From positions 62,001 to 126,000 of the forward strand of contig SEAC01000019.1 of NCBI GenBank assembly GCA_004173235.1: a stretch of 64,000 nt of DNA. The letters are read 5' to 3'. Position numbers and translations under genes: made by a program. The stretch comes from Chitinophagaceae bacterium. Lineage in GTDB: Bacteria; Bacteroidota; Bacteroidia; Chitinophagales; Chitinophagaceae. The notes beneath the pieces are model-generated. The model did no database searches. It saw nothing but the letters and a program-made list of their open reading frames with translations, and was not told where the DNA came from. Shown piece after piece: positions 29,969-39,577 of the stretch (its first letter is position 1; every line of letters begins with the position of its first letter).

Positions 29969-30766
29969 CTAATGATCCTTGCGGCCCCAGGCGCGGAAGA
30001 TGCGCGGCAGGCTGATGATGGACTGGGGGTCTTCGGTAAACACTTTCAAGGCGGCGAGCGTGGTCGCCAGCTCGTCTTCTGTAATGAAATGCTGCCGCAG
30101 CAGCGTAGCGCCGATCTTGTCGAGCGTTTGCCAGGCCATCCACTTTCCCGGTCCCTGTTGAAAGGCGGGTTGCACGATGTCGAAGCCGCAGGCGGCAAGC
30201 CCGCTGGCGTGGAGTAGCGACGGCAGCCGCGGCCCGATCACCGGGTCTTGCCCGTTGCGCCGCGCCGATTGTTGATACCAATCGAGGTAGTCGTGAAAGG
30301 CCTTGTTGGCGGGGTAGCAAAAGTGGCCGGGAAAGTCCACGTCTTCGGCGAGCAGCAAGCCTCCGGGGCGGAGTGCGTCCACGGCCTTTTGCAGCACCCG
30401 CTGCGGGTGGGTCATATGCGAAAGCACGAAGCGCGTGTACACGAGGTCGTATGGTGCAGCCTCGTTCCATTGCTCTGCATCGGCCTGGCGGAATTCCACC
30501 CGCGCCACGCCCTGCGCGGCAGCGTCGGCACGGGCCAGCTCGAGCACTGTTGCATCTGCGTCGATACCCACCACGTTTTTTGCAAATCCGCTGCGCGCCA
30601 CGTCGAGCGCTACCGAGCCGCCGCCACAACCGAGGTCGAGGAAGCGTTCGACACCGGCGGGCTGCAGGCGGCGCAGCAGGGCCAGTGTGCCTTCGTTGAG
30701 AATGCTGCCCAGCAGCGCGAGGCGTTGCTTGCCTGCTTCGCCCCCGGCAATGATATATTCCGACAT
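29969..30766 (-). CDS. Class I SAM-dependent methyltransferase
   Basis: FLDLGCGGGSVALDVARSGFAKNVVGIDAD motif I; VEFRQADAEQW; SHMTHPQRVLQKAVDALRPGGLLLAED. Confidence 0.88.
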   Translation of the reverse strand: MSEYIIAGGEAGKQRLALLGSILNEGTLALLRRLQPAGVERFLDLGCGGGSVALDVARSGFAKNVVGIDADATVLELARADAAAQGVARVEFRQADAEQWNEAAPYDLVYTRFVLSHMTHPQRVLQKAVDALRPGGLLLAEDVDFPGHFCYPANKAFHDYLDWYQQSARRNGQDPVIGPRLPSLLHASGLAACGFDIVQPAFQQGPGKWMAWQTLDKIGATLLRQHFITEDELATTLAALKVFTEDPQSIISLPRIFRAWGRKDH

Positions 30767-30839
30767 CGCGGTAAGTTAACGAGGATTCGCGGCAACGCTT
30801 GCGTGCGATTCAACGGTCGACGGGGCGCTTATGCGCACA

Positions 30840-31199
30840 TCAACGCGGAAAGGCTACGAGGTTGAACCCGAAGAGCGCCATTAGCAGAACGATCCAAAGG
30901 GCGAATGCAACGAAGGCGGCTGCATTGCTCCAGGCAAACAAGCGGTGTTTCTTTTGAAAGATCGCGCGCCAGCGGTATTGCGCGAGGCCCAGGTATACCG
31001 CCATGGGTATGAATGAAAAAGGCGCTAGCTGGAAGAAGCTGCGGAGCGTGTCGGGGCGAAGTGCGCCCGGGATTGCGAGCCAGCAGATGCCTTTGAGTAA
31101 AGCCGTGCCCAGCAGGGCAAGCGACAACGCCAGCAGTGCCCACGCCGCAAAGGGGCTGCGCGTGACGCGGTAGGCGAGTGATAGAAGAAAAAGCCGCAT
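30840..31199 (-). CDS. Hypothetical membrane protein
   Basis: Three predicted TM segments: MRLFLLSLAYRVTRSPFAAWALLALSLALLGTALLKG.... Confidence 0.6.
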   Translation of the reverse strand: MRLFLLSLAYRVTRSPFAAWALLALSLALLGTALLKGICWLAIPGALRPDTLRSFFQLAPFSFIPMAVYLGLAQYRWRAIFQKKHRLFAWSNAAAFVAFALWIVLLMALFGFNLVAFPR

Positions 31200-31244
31200 A
31201 GGTAATGGGAAAACAAACAAGATCGCAAAAAGCTGCCCGTCGCC

Positions 31245-31679
31245 TTATTGCTCCGCTACGGTACGGAGCCCTTCGAGCATTGCTTTCCAATTGCTTTCTG
31301 AATGGGCGCGCGCTTCGTCGGTGGCGTTGCCGTCTTGGGTGAGCGTCAGCAGCGTGCCCGCGCCATCGGGTTGCAGGATGATGGTTACGGTGTGGTAATT
31401 TTCGGGAAGGTCTTCCTCGCCCGTAAGCGGGCTGAAGTGCGTGTACGTCAGCTTCTTTTCCGGGGTGGCCTCTACGATGCGGCCTTTGTCTTCGTAGGGC
31501 TTCCCTTTCCATTCGCCCTTCCAGGTAATGGCGCTCCCGGGCTGCCAGTCGGTATGCACTTCGGCGCCGAACATATAGGCGCGGATGGAAGCGGGATCGG
31601 TGAGGGCCTGCCACACGCGCGCGGGCGCTGCGGCGATGCGGGTTTGCACGGTGGCTATCGGCGAGTTGCTCATGGTCAT
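31245..31679 (-). CDS. SRPBCC/AHSA1 domain protein
   Basis: ARVWQALTDPASIRAYMFGAEVHTDWQPGSAITWKGEWKGKPYEDKGRI. Confidence 0.88.
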   Translation of the reverse strand: MTMSNSPIATVQTRIAAAPARVWQALTDPASIRAYMFGAEVHTDWQPGSAITWKGEWKGKPYEDKGRIVEATPEKKLTYTHFSPLTGEEDLPENYHTVTIILQPDGAGTLLTLTQDGNATDEARAHSESNWKAMLEGLRTVAEQ

Positions 31680-31719
31680 TCGGGTTAGCGCTAAAGGTAC
31701 GCCCGTAATCGGCCGGCCA

Positions 31720-32385
31720 TCAGGCGCGCGGCGTGCTTTCTTCGAGGCATTGCACGATGAGCGGCGATACTACGTCGGCGTTGCTGAAAACGGCCAGGTG
31801 GCCGCCACCCTTCACCACGTGGTTGATCTTCATGTTGCCGATGGGAAGGATGCGGTCTTTGTCGCCATGGATGCGGTACAAGGGCGAATGGGGGATGCTG
31901 GAGTTGCGCCAGGAGAGGATGGCGCCGACGGCCCATTTGTTGAAGGCGGCATTGCTGTCGCGGAAGATGCTGCGGAGCAGCGTGCGTGAATCCTGGTCGC
32001 CGGCCCCGAAAAACCATTCGAGCACGGCGTGTTGAATTTTAAAGAGCCAAAGCGGTGCTACGCCTGCGAGGCGGCGGGCTGTGGCGGTTCGGTACGACGA
32101 GGGCAGTTCGCCACAGGTGACGGCGCTGGAGATGAGGATGAGGCATGTGGGCCGGAGCACGCGGGCGATCTCCACGGCGAGCATCCCGCCGAAGGAGAGG
32201 CCGATGAGTGCGAAGGGTTCGTTGGTGTTGATGCCAGCGGAGAGGCGAAGGGCATAGTGTTCGAGGCTTTCGCGCGGTAGCGGCTCGATCCAGTCGAGAT
32301 GAACGATGCGGTACGGCCCGGGCAGTTGGAGGCGGCCAAACACGCGGCGGTCGGCGCCCAGCCCCGAAAGGAAATAGAGGGTCAT
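31720..32385 (-). CDS. Alpha/beta hydrolase
   Basis: GLSFGGMLAVEIA nucleophile elbow; HGDKDRILPIG; VKGGGHLAVFS. Confidence 0.85.
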   Translation of the reverse strand: MTLYFLSGLGADRRVFGRLQLPGPYRIVHLDWIEPLPRESLEHYALRLSAGINTNEPFALIGLSFGGMLAVEIARVLRPTCLILISSAVTCGELPSSYRTATARRLAGVAPLWLFKIQHAVLEWFFGAGDQDSRTLLRSIFRDSNAAFNKWAVGAILSWRNSSIPHSPLYRIHGDKDRILPIGNMKINHVVKGGGHLAVFSNADVVSPLIVQCLEESTPRA

Positions 32386-32408
32386 TGTGCAAATTTAGAA
32401 TGCCGCCT

Positions 32409-32840
32409 CCGGCACCACGCATTGCCTCTCCATTGGAACGCATCAGCATCAGGCGCCCCATCGGGCAACAGGCATTGCCTCTCCATTGGGGCGCATCAGG
32501 ATCGGGCGCCCCATCGGGCAACAGGCATTGCCTCTCCATTGGAACGCATCAGCATCGGGCGCCCCATCGGGCAACAGGCATTGCCTCTCCATTGGGCCGC
32601 ATCAGCATCAGGCGCCCATCGGGCAACACGCATCGCCTCTCCATTGTGGCGCATCAGCATCGGGCGCCCCATGGGGCAACAGGCATTGCCTCTCCATTGG
32701 GCCGCATCAGCATCAGGCGCCCCATCGGGCAACAGGCATTGCCTCTCCATTGGGGCGCATCAGCATCAGGCGCCCCATCGGGCACCACGCATAGCCTCTC
32801 CATTGGAACGCATTAGGATCGGGCGCCCCATCGGGGCGCG
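32409..32840 (+). repeat. 53-bp tandem repeat, eight units
   Basis: attgcctctccattgg occurs at 32421, 32474, 32527, 32580, 32632, 32685, 32738, 32791; unit carries TGGGGCGC-atcagcatcgg-GCGCCCCA. Confidence 0.95.
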
Positions 32841-33009
32841 ACATCTGTAGCCCGCAGGGCGCAAAGAAGGATTTCTGCGCCGCGTAGCGGCGCGACCTCG
32901 GGGGGGGCACGCCGTGGTGTTTTTCTCAACAGTCTGCGCTGGGAATAATACCCTAAAACAATGTTGATTTTCACCGGGCTGCCCGCCCCGGCCGGCGGAA
33001 ATTTATTGC

Positions 33010-33471
33010 ATGGCAAATACCTATCATCAAATGCCCGTGCACGTTGTTTGGGCCGTCCGCTATCGCCGCTCGCTCCTGGCCGACGGTTGGCGCGAGCCCC
33101 ATCACCGCTACCTCACCGGCATCATCAAGGGCCACGGCCTCCCGATGCTTGCGGTGAACAGCGTGGAAGACCACGTGCACGTGCTCTTCGAAATGCGACC
33201 CAACCTGCGCCTGTCGGATGTGATGCGCGAGCTCAAACACGAATCAACGCGGTGGATCAATGCGAACGGGTTCACCGATGTAGCATTCAAATGGCAGGAT
33301 GGGTATGGCGCGTTCAATGTGAGCCGGCGCGCCGTACCGATCGTGGGTGCGTACATTGACGGGCAGCAGGAGCGGCACCGCAAGCAGAAGTTCCGCGAAG
33401 AATTGGTCGAGATCTACCGCGACGAGGAGATCGCGTTCGATGAGCGCTACATCTTCCTGGACCCGGAATGA
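33010..33471 (+). CDS. IS200/IS605-type Y1 transposase (HUH)
   Basis: MANTYHQMPVHVVWAVRYR, EDHVHVLFEM (HUH), GYGAFNVSRRAV, YIDGQQERH (candidate catalytic Tyr), FDERYIFLD. Confidence 0.88.
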   Translation: MANTYHQMPVHVVWAVRYRRSLLADGWREPHHRYLTGIIKGHGLPMLAVNSVEDHVHVLFEMRPNLRLSDVMRELKHESTRWINANGFTDVAFKWQDGYGAFNVSRRAVPIVGAYIDGQQERHRKQKFREELVEIYRDEEIAFDERYIFLDPE

Positions 33472-33504
33472 GGGGACAGACATCGCAACCAAAGGAAATG
33501 CAAC

Positions 33505-33540
33505 AAAAAAAACCACCGTGCGGACACGGTGGTTTTGAAA
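33505..33540. terminator. Bidirectional Rho-independent terminator
   Basis: aaaaaaaccaccgtg-cgga-cacggtggttttg. Confidence 0.8.
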
Positions 33541-33556
33541 AGCGGTTGAGTGAAAA

Positions 33557-33802
33557 TTAATAGCGGCCCGACATGCCTGTTCCGTACATGATCAGCTGCA
33601 GCACGATGCCTACGGCAAAGCCGGCAAGCGCTGCATAGCAAGCGGTCTTGGCTTTCGCGGGGCTCTTCGTTCTGTGTACGAAATACAGGATGGCGCCCAC
33701 GATGGGAAGGCAGAAAGACACGATCGTTAACGGCGTGCCCAGCTTGTCGTCCTGCGGCGGGTAGGGGTTGTTCGGGTCGTAGGGATTGTTCGAATGTTCC
33801 AT
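33557..33802 (-). CDS. Small membrane protein (81 aa)
   Basis: Pro/Asn-rich N-terminus and two TM helices. Confidence 0.65.
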   Translation of the reverse strand: MEHSNNPYDPNNPYPPQDDKLGTPLTIVSFCLPIVGAILYFVHRTKSPAKAKTACYAALAGFAVGIVLQLIMYGTGMSGRY

Positions 33803-33822
33803 GGTGTGGTTTGGTTTATGGA

Positions 33823-34158
33823 TTAGTCAAATATAAAATGTCCGAGGTAGTTGCCGAAAAGCACCATCAGCTCCATCATGCCGGCGCCGGCAATGAGGCC
33901 GGTGGAAAAGCGAAGCCAGTTGAAGCTTTCGCGGTTGCAATACGCCTGCGTGAGCCCGTCGATGAGGGTGGGAAGGACCATGAGCGTTGCAATGAGGGGG
34001 CCGAGTTGCCAGATGCCGAGACTGAAAAGTGGGAAGCTGAGGTAGCCGAGGTAGAGGCCCGTGCACCGTGCACATACCGGGAACTGCCTGCCCTTCCAGA
34101 AAAAGGAGCGCTCGGGCTTTCGGTGGCAGGAAACAAACTCCAGCTTGTATGCGGGCAT
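33823..34158 (-). CDS. DUF2085 domain-containing membrane protein
   Basis: CHRKPERSFFWKGRQFPVCARCTGLYLGYL. Confidence 0.88.
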   Translation of the reverse strand: MPAYKLEFVSCHRKPERSFFWKGRQFPVCARCTGLYLGYLSFPLFSLGIWQLGPLIATLMVLPTLIDGLTQAYCNRESFNWLRFSTGLIAGAGMMELMVLFGNYLGHFIFD

Positions 34159-34722
34159 TACGTCGGCACTTGTTTAGGTTTTAAAGATAACGGGTTTGGC
34201 AATACGGTTTGACCGCGCTCCGCTTTTGTACCGATGCCCAGGCCGCAGGTAACGGATACCCGTACGCGTGTTGAGGCGCACGAGTATCTCGCGTCCACCC
34301 TGCATCATATATCAGGAAGTTCAGGTTCGGCAATTGCGGTGCTTGCTTACACGAAATCGGTGTAGTGCGTAACGATCGTAAATAGAACAATGACAAGCAA
34401 AAGCACGTTGATGAGGGTGCGGCTCGTGCGCTGGCCGGAGGTGCGGCCGCTTCGCTGCATGTCGATAATGTCCCAGATCTTGATGCCGACAGGAAGCATG
34501 AAACTGAAAAAGCGAAGGCGCATTTGTTCGTAAGCGCCCGTAGAAGTGCGGAAGGTGCGGGACATGATCAAAGGTAACGGGATCTTACGGGGCCGCTATC
34601 GTAGATCTACGATACGAGCCAGCGAACAACTGCCCGATTTTTCGAAAAAGAGTTTTCAAAACTTGTTGCGGCATTAGGGCGCAATTAGTTTTGTGTCATC
34701 CAATATCCAAACATCCAATCTT

Positions 34723-34893
34723 ATGAGAACCGAAACATCCAATCGCTGGCTAAATGCCGTGCTCCTGTTGGCCCTCGCTGTAGCCCTGTATCTCAATTTT
34801 TCCTATCAGGAAGATGATCTCCAGGAATACTATAAGTCGCAGTCGATGCAGCTTCCCGCAGCGAATGTTCCAGGTTCCATCTCTGCCCGTTAA
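34723..34893 (+). CDS. Short hypothetical membrane-anchored protein (56 aa)
   Basis: MRTETSNRWLNAVLLLALAVALYLNFSYQEDDL...; followed by a strong terminator. Confidence 0.55.
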   Translation: MRTETSNRWLNAVLLLALAVALYLNFSYQEDDLQEYYKSQSMQLPAANVPGSISAR

Positions 34894-34928
34894 GGGTTCA
34901 TGTTTTTATTCGTTTTTAGGTAGTCAGG

Positions 34929-34952
34929 ACCCCGCAGTAGCGGGGTTTTGAT
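34929..34952 (+). terminator. Rho-independent terminator
   Basis: ccccgc-agta-gcggggttttgatttt. Confidence 0.85.
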
Positions 34953-34954
34953 TT

Positions 34955-35577
34955 TGAGGGATGAGGGAGGGAGGAGGGGGGAGGGGGATTACTTGAGTAA
35001 TTGATTACATGATTAAATGAGTGGTGAGGGCCTGAAAAGGCATTTCATTTCCCCAGGGCGGTGCGAACAGAAGCCACGAAAATGGAGATCAATTCGTCGT
35101 TTTCGCTTCGCAGTGGTGCCACGATGCTTTCTTCAACCCACCCCATCAGAGTGATCATCTGGAGACTTACAAACGTTTCGCGCATTTCTTTCAAACCTAG
35201 CTTCATTTTGTGCACGAAATCCGCTTTGCTTTCCGCAGATTGCGCCTCGGCATACACCAGCGCCGGCGCCGTTCCACTGCGAATGATCTGCCCTTCGATA
35301 TGTTTGCCCGCTTTGCTATCCGGCAGGAGGTCGCATAGTTTCATGATCTGAACGCCGAACGCGATCAACCGCTGTTCCAGCAACTTCGTTTTGCTTTTAT
35401 CCATAACCTCTTTTTGCAAAGGTCCCTGGCCCGGCAAACTCGGTCAAGAGCTTTCTCCCACCATTTCAGGGTTTTTTAAGCATCCCTCCACGTTGTTTTT
35501 TCGCTCTTCCCTTCCCTCTGCTATTCATTTGTTCATGTACTCAAGTAATCAAGTATTCTACCTCCTCCCTCCTACCT
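34955..35577 (-). mobile_element. IVS-like element: four-helix-bundle gene bracketed by ~65-bp imperfect inverted arms
   Basis: Left arm gggagggaggaggggggagggggattacttgagtaattgattacatgattaaatgagtggtgaggg; right arm reverse complement ggtaggagggaggaggtagaatacttgattacttgagtacatgaacaaatgaatagcagaggg. Confidence 0.6.
35045..35404 (-). CDS. Four helix bundle protein (S23/IVS, Avd-like family)
   Basis: LLEQRLIAFGVQIMKLCDLLPDSKAGKHIEGQIIRSGTAPALVYAEAQSAESKADFVHKMKLGLKEMRET is diagnostic of the family. Confidence 0.92.
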   Translation of the reverse strand: MDKSKTKLLEQRLIAFGVQIMKLCDLLPDSKAGKHIEGQIIRSGTAPALVYAEAQSAESKADFVHKMKLGLKEMRETFVSLQMITLMGWVEESIVAPLRSENDELISIFVASVRTALGK

Positions 35578-35584
35578 TCGCCCA

Positions 35585-38389
35585 ATGGAACCTCAAGAGA
35601 AAAAGCTTTTTCTCCTCGACGCAATGGCCCTCATCTTCCGGGCCTATTACGCATTGCTGCGCAACCCGCGCATCACTTCGAAAGGAAAAAATACCAACGC
35701 GCAGTTCGGCTTCACCAATACGCTCATCGACCTCGTAAACAACCAGAAGCCCACGCACATGGCCGTGTGCTTCGAAGGCGGCGCACCGGCAGGCCGCATG
35801 GCCGACTTTGCCGATTATAAAGCCAACCGCCAGGAAGCGCCCGAAGACATCTCGGCTTCCATTCCCGACATCAAGCGCATGCTGCAGGCCTTCAACATTC
35901 CCATCCTCGAGTCGGAAGGCTTCGAGGCCGACGACGTGATCGGCACGCTGGCGAAGCAAGCCGAAAAATTGGGTTACCAGGTGTATATGGTCACGCCCGA
36001 CAAAGACTACGGCCAGCTTGTTTCGCAAAACGTGAAGATCTACAAGCCCGGCTACCAGGGCGGCGAAGTGGAGATCATGGGCCCCGAGGAAGTGTGCAAC
36101 AAGTGGTGCATCAAAGACGTCAGCCAGGTGATCGACATGCTTGGATTGATGGGAGACGCGGTAGACAACATCCCCGGCATCGCGGGTGTGGGCGAGAAGA
36201 CAGCCTGCAAGCTGCTCACCGAATTCGGCACGCTCGAAAACGTGCTCGCCAATGCCGACGGCCTCAAAGGCGCGCTGGGTGAAAAGGTGCGCAACGGCAG
36301 GGAGCAGGCACTCATGAGCAAGCGCCTCGCCACCATCATCACCGATGTGCCCGTGGAATTTCACGAAGAAGATTTCCGCCTCAAAGAATGGAACAAGGAC
36401 GCGCTCCGCGAGGTGTTCCTCGAGCTCGAGTTCCGCACCTTCATCAACCGCCTGCTGGGCGAAGGCACCGCACCCGCGGGCCCGGTGCCGCGCAAGAGCG
36501 CCAGCCAGCAGGCCGGCCTGTTTGACGCGCAGCCCAACGAAGAACCCGCCGACAGCGTGGTGGCGCCCGGCAAGAACATCAACAACACACCGCACGACTA
36601 CACACTGGTGGAAAGCGAAGGCGAGTGGAAAGAACTGCTCGACGCACTGAATGCTTCCAACGAAATTTCTTTCGACACCGAAACCACCGGCATCGACGCC
36701 AACACCGCCGATCTCGTAGGAATGAGCTTCTCCATCGGGCAGGGCAAGGGCTGGTATGTGCCGCTTCCGGAAAAGAAAGAGCTGGTTGTAGAAATACTGA
36801 AGCGCTTCGAACCCGCCTTCTCCGCACCCGAAAAATTATGGGTAGGTCACAACACCAAGTACGACCTGCTGATGCTGAAATGGTATGGCGTGGACATCCA
36901 AGGAAAGATGTTCGATACGATGCTTGCGCACTACCTCATTGAGCCCGATGGCAAGCGCAACATGGACTGGCTGGCGGCGAAATACCTCGGCTACGAGCCC
37001 ATCACCATCGAAGAACTGATTGGAAAGAAAGGAAAGAACCAGGGCACGATGCGAGACGTGGACGTGCAGAAGGCGAAGGAATATGCCGTGGAAGACGCCG
37101 ACATCACCCTGCAGTTCAAGCCCGTGTTTGAGCCGCAGCTCGATCGCTCGCAGGTGCGCAACGTTTTCGATACCGTAGAAATACCGTTGGTGAAAGTGCT
37201 GCGCGACATCGAGTTTGAAGGCGTGCGTGTAGACGTGGACTTCCTTCGCGCCTACTCGCGCCAACTCGAAGAAGAAGCGCGCAACCACGAAGAGAAGGTG
37301 TACGAGCTGGCCAACCAGCGGTTCAACCTCGGCTCGCCGAAGCAGCTGGGTGAGATCTTGTTTGAAGGACTGAAGCTGGACCCCAAAGCGAAGAAAACAA
37401 AGACCGGTCAGTATGCAACGGGCGAGGACGTGCTGAGCAAGCTCGCAAAAGAGCATCCCATCTGCGACCACATTCTTGCCTACCGCGAATTCACAAAGCT
37501 GCGCTCCACCTACGTGGATGCGTTGCCCGAACTGATCAACCCGCGCACGGGCCGCGTGCACACTACGTTTGCGCAGGCTGTGGCCGTTACGGGCCGGCTT
37601 TCGAGCAACAACCCGAACCTCCAGAACATTCCCATCCGCACCGAGCGCGGCAAAGAGATCCGAAAGGCGTTCATCCCGCGCGACGAAGGGCACGTGCTGG
37701 TGTCGGCCGACTACTCGCAGATTGAATTGCGCATCGTAGCCGCCCTCTCCGGCGACCCGGCCATGTGCGCGGCCTTCCGCGAAAACAAAGACGTGCACAC
37801 GGCCACGGCCGCGAAGGTGTATAAAGTGGCCGAGGAGGAAGTGACGAAGGTGCAACGCTCGAAAGCGAAGAGCGTCAACTTCGGCATCATCTACGGGCAG
37901 GGCGCCTTCGGCCTTGCCGAAAACCTCCGCATCCCGCGCGCCGAAGCGAAGGAGATCATCGACAACTACAAACAGGAATTCTCGGGCATCAGTGCCTACA
38001 TGGACAGCACCATCAACTTCTGCCGCGAGCACGGGTATGTGCAAACGGTGCTGGGCCGCAAGCGCTGGCTGCGCGACATCAACAGCGCCAACTTCACCGT
38101 GCGCGCACTGGCCGAGCGCAACGCCATCAACTCGCCCATTCAGGGCACGGCTGCCGACATGATCAAGCTGGCAATGGTGAAGGTGCACAACGCCTTCAGG
38201 GAAAAAGGTTTCAAGAGCCGCATGATCCTGCAGGTGCACGACGAACTCGTGTTCGACGTGGTGCACGAAGAGCTCGAGCTCGTGAAGCCGGTCATCCTCG
38301 AAGCCATGCAAAGCGCGATGGTGCTGCCCAACGACATCCCCGTGATCGCGGAGGTGGGACATGGAGGCAATTGGCTGGAAGCACATTAA
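35585..38389 (+). CDS. polA: DNA polymerase I
   Basis: 5'-3' exonuclease, 3'-5' exonuclease (FDTETTGID) and polymerase motifs (DYSQIELR, KSVNFGIIYG, QVHDELVFDV). Confidence 0.98.
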   Translation: MEPQEKKLFLLDAMALIFRAYYALLRNPRITSKGKNTNAQFGFTNTLIDLVNNQKPTHMAVCFEGGAPAGRMADFADYKANRQEAPEDISASIPDIKRMLQAFNIPILESEGFEADDVIGTLAKQAEKLGYQVYMVTPDKDYGQLVSQNVKIYKPGYQGGEVEIMGPEEVCNKWCIKDVSQVIDMLGLMGDAVDNIPGIAGVGEKTACKLLTEFGTLENVLANADGLKGALGEKVRNGREQALMSKRLATIITDVPVEFHEEDFRLKEWNKDALREVFLELEFRTFINRLLGEGTAPAGPVPRKSASQQAGLFDAQPNEEPADSVVAPGKNINNTPHDYTLVESEGEWKELLDALNASNEISFDTETTGIDANTADLVGMSFSIGQGKGWYVPLPEKKELVVEILKRFEPAFSAPEKLWVGHNTKYDLLMLKWYGVDIQGKMFDTMLAHYLIEPDGKRNMDWLAAKYLGYEPITIEELIGKKGKNQGTMRDVDVQKAKEYAVEDADITLQFKPVFEPQLDRSQVRNVFDTVEIPLVKVLRDIEFEGVRVDVDFLRAYSRQLEEEARNHEEKVYELANQRFNLGSPKQLGEILFEGLKLDPKAKKTKTGQYATGEDVLSKLAKEHPICDHILAYREFTKLRSTYVDALPELINPRTGRVHTTFAQAVAVTGRLSSNNPNLQNIPIRTERGKEIRKAFIPRDEGHVLVSADYSQIELRIVAALSGDPAMCAAFRENKDVHTATAAKVYKVAEEEVTKVQRSKAKSVNFGIIYGQGAFGLAENLRIPRAEAKEIIDNYKQEFSGISAYMDSTINFCREHGYVQTVLGRKRWLRDINSANFTVRALAERNAINSPIQGTAADMIKLAMVKVHNAFREKGFKSRMILQVHDELVFDVVHEELELVKPVILEAMQSAMVLPNDIPVIAEVGHGGNWLEAH

Positions 38390-38392
38390 CGA

Positions 38393-38465
38393 ATCGCTGA
38401 TGTAGGACGTCTGATCGCTGATATATCAGACATCCTACATCCTACATCCTACATCAGACATGAAA
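38393..38465. repeat. 7-nt vocabulary repeat, inverted pair (CATCCTA/CATCAGA family)
   Basis: gctgatgtaggacgtctgatcgctgatat and atcagacatcctacatcctacatcctacatcagacatg, ending at the next start codon. Confidence 0.75.
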
Positions 38466-38467
38466 TT

Positions 38468-39112
38468 ATGACCCTCTACTACTGTTACGACGCCTGGTGC
38501 GGCTGGTGCTACGGTTTTTCGCCGGTGATCAAACGCATTGCAGAAGAATACAAAGACCGGCTGACCTTTGAAGTATTGTCGGGCGGAATGATCCGGCCCG
38601 AAACGCCGCAGCCATTCGGTCCGATCGCGCGCTATGTGCAAACGGCCTACACGCGCGTAGAGGAACTTACGGGGATCAAATTCGGCGAAGACTTCCTGTG
38701 GCACGTGTTACATCCCGATGAAACCGACTGGTTCCCCGACTCCACGATGGCTGCCGTCGCGCTCTGCATCATCAAGGAGCATGCGCCCGACCGGCAGGTG
38801 GAAGCCGCGTTTGACCTGCAACACGCGCTCAACTTCGAGGGCCGCGACCTCACCGACCCGGAGGCCTACCGCCACCTCTTGCCGAAGTATGGTATCGGGG
38901 AAGAATCGTTTTACGAAAAGCTGCATTCCGAAGAATACAAAGACCAGGCGTTGTATGAATTCGCGCTCGTGCAACAGCTGCAGGTAAAAGGCTTCCCGGC
39001 CGTATTACTACAGTCGGGCGACCTCAGGTTTTACCTGCTTGCCAACGGGTATACAAGCTATGACGATCTGAAAGCACGGCTAGAGCAGGCGATGGGGAAT
39101 ATCGAAAAGTAG
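38468..39112 (+). CDS. DsbA family protein
   Basis: YYCYDAWCGWCYGFSPVIKRI with CxxC active site. Confidence 0.9.
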   Translation: MTLYYCYDAWCGWCYGFSPVIKRIAEEYKDRLTFEVLSGGMIRPETPQPFGPIARYVQTAYTRVEELTGIKFGEDFLWHVLHPDETDWFPDSTMAAVALCIIKEHAPDRQVEAAFDLQHALNFEGRDLTDPEAYRHLLPKYGIGEESFYEKLHSEEYKDQALYEFALVQQLQVKGFPAVLLQSGDLRFYLLANGYTSYDDLKARLEQAMGNIEK

Positions 39113-39207
39113 TTGGCCCACTTCCCTATTGGGCGGTTCTTGTTCCCCGGCCAACCGGAGCCGGCCGGGCCGAATTATTCGATATTCTGATTATCTTCCC
39201 CGACCCA

Positions 39208-39549
39208 ATGAACTTCCTACTCCGTTTCCTACTCACCTCCATCCTGGGCTACCTCCTTTTCTGGTACCTGCCCACGGGCCAGTTTCACGACCAGCCCGGC
39301 ACACTCCTCGCCGCCGTTACTATCGCTGTCATCAACAGCTTTATCAAACCACGCAGGATCACGGCGCGCTACCCGGTTACGGTGTACTCGCTGCTCGTCG
39401 TGCTCACCGTCATCAACGTTGTGCTCATAAAGATCTGCAACCGCTTCATTCCGGGTTTTGAGGTAACGGGATGGCTCGCTCCCCTTGGTGTAGGCTTCGC
39501 TATGGCGGCGCTTTCGCTGCTCATCGACCGTTTTGTGAAGGCGGAATGA
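39208..39549 (+). CDS. Phage holin family (DUF360-like) membrane protein
   Basis: Four TM helices typical of the Phage_holin_4_2-type chromosomal family. Confidence 0.7.
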   Translation: MNFLLRFLLTSILGYLLFWYLPTGQFHDQPGTLLAAVTIAVINSFIKPRRITARYPVTVYSLLVVLTVINVVLIKICNRFIPGFEVTGWLAPLGVGFAMAALSLLIDRFVKAE

Positions 39550-39577
39550 TACTTTTGGGGCCCAAATTTTCCGCTAT

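Noticed and set aside
32409-32840. Regularly spaced repeats that could suggest a CRISPR array
   Set aside because: Whole 53-bp units are similar, with no unique spacers between short identical repeats, and there are no cas genes. It is a simple tandem repeat.
32299-32850. Repeat-peptide ORFs in all three + frames through the 53-bp array
   Set aside because: 53 is not divisible by three, so one open unit is open in all frames; no start, RBS or conserved domain.
34347-34571. 74-aa minus-strand ORF with a C-terminal TM segment
   Set aside because: Plausible small membrane protein, but start and conservation cannot be judged, so not listed as a CDS.
36836-38386. 516-aa minus-strand ORF
   Set aside because: Antisense to polA.
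39208-39549. Holin-like gene as a sign of prophage
   Set aside because: This family is widespread as a chromosomal membrane protein and no other phage genes are nearby.
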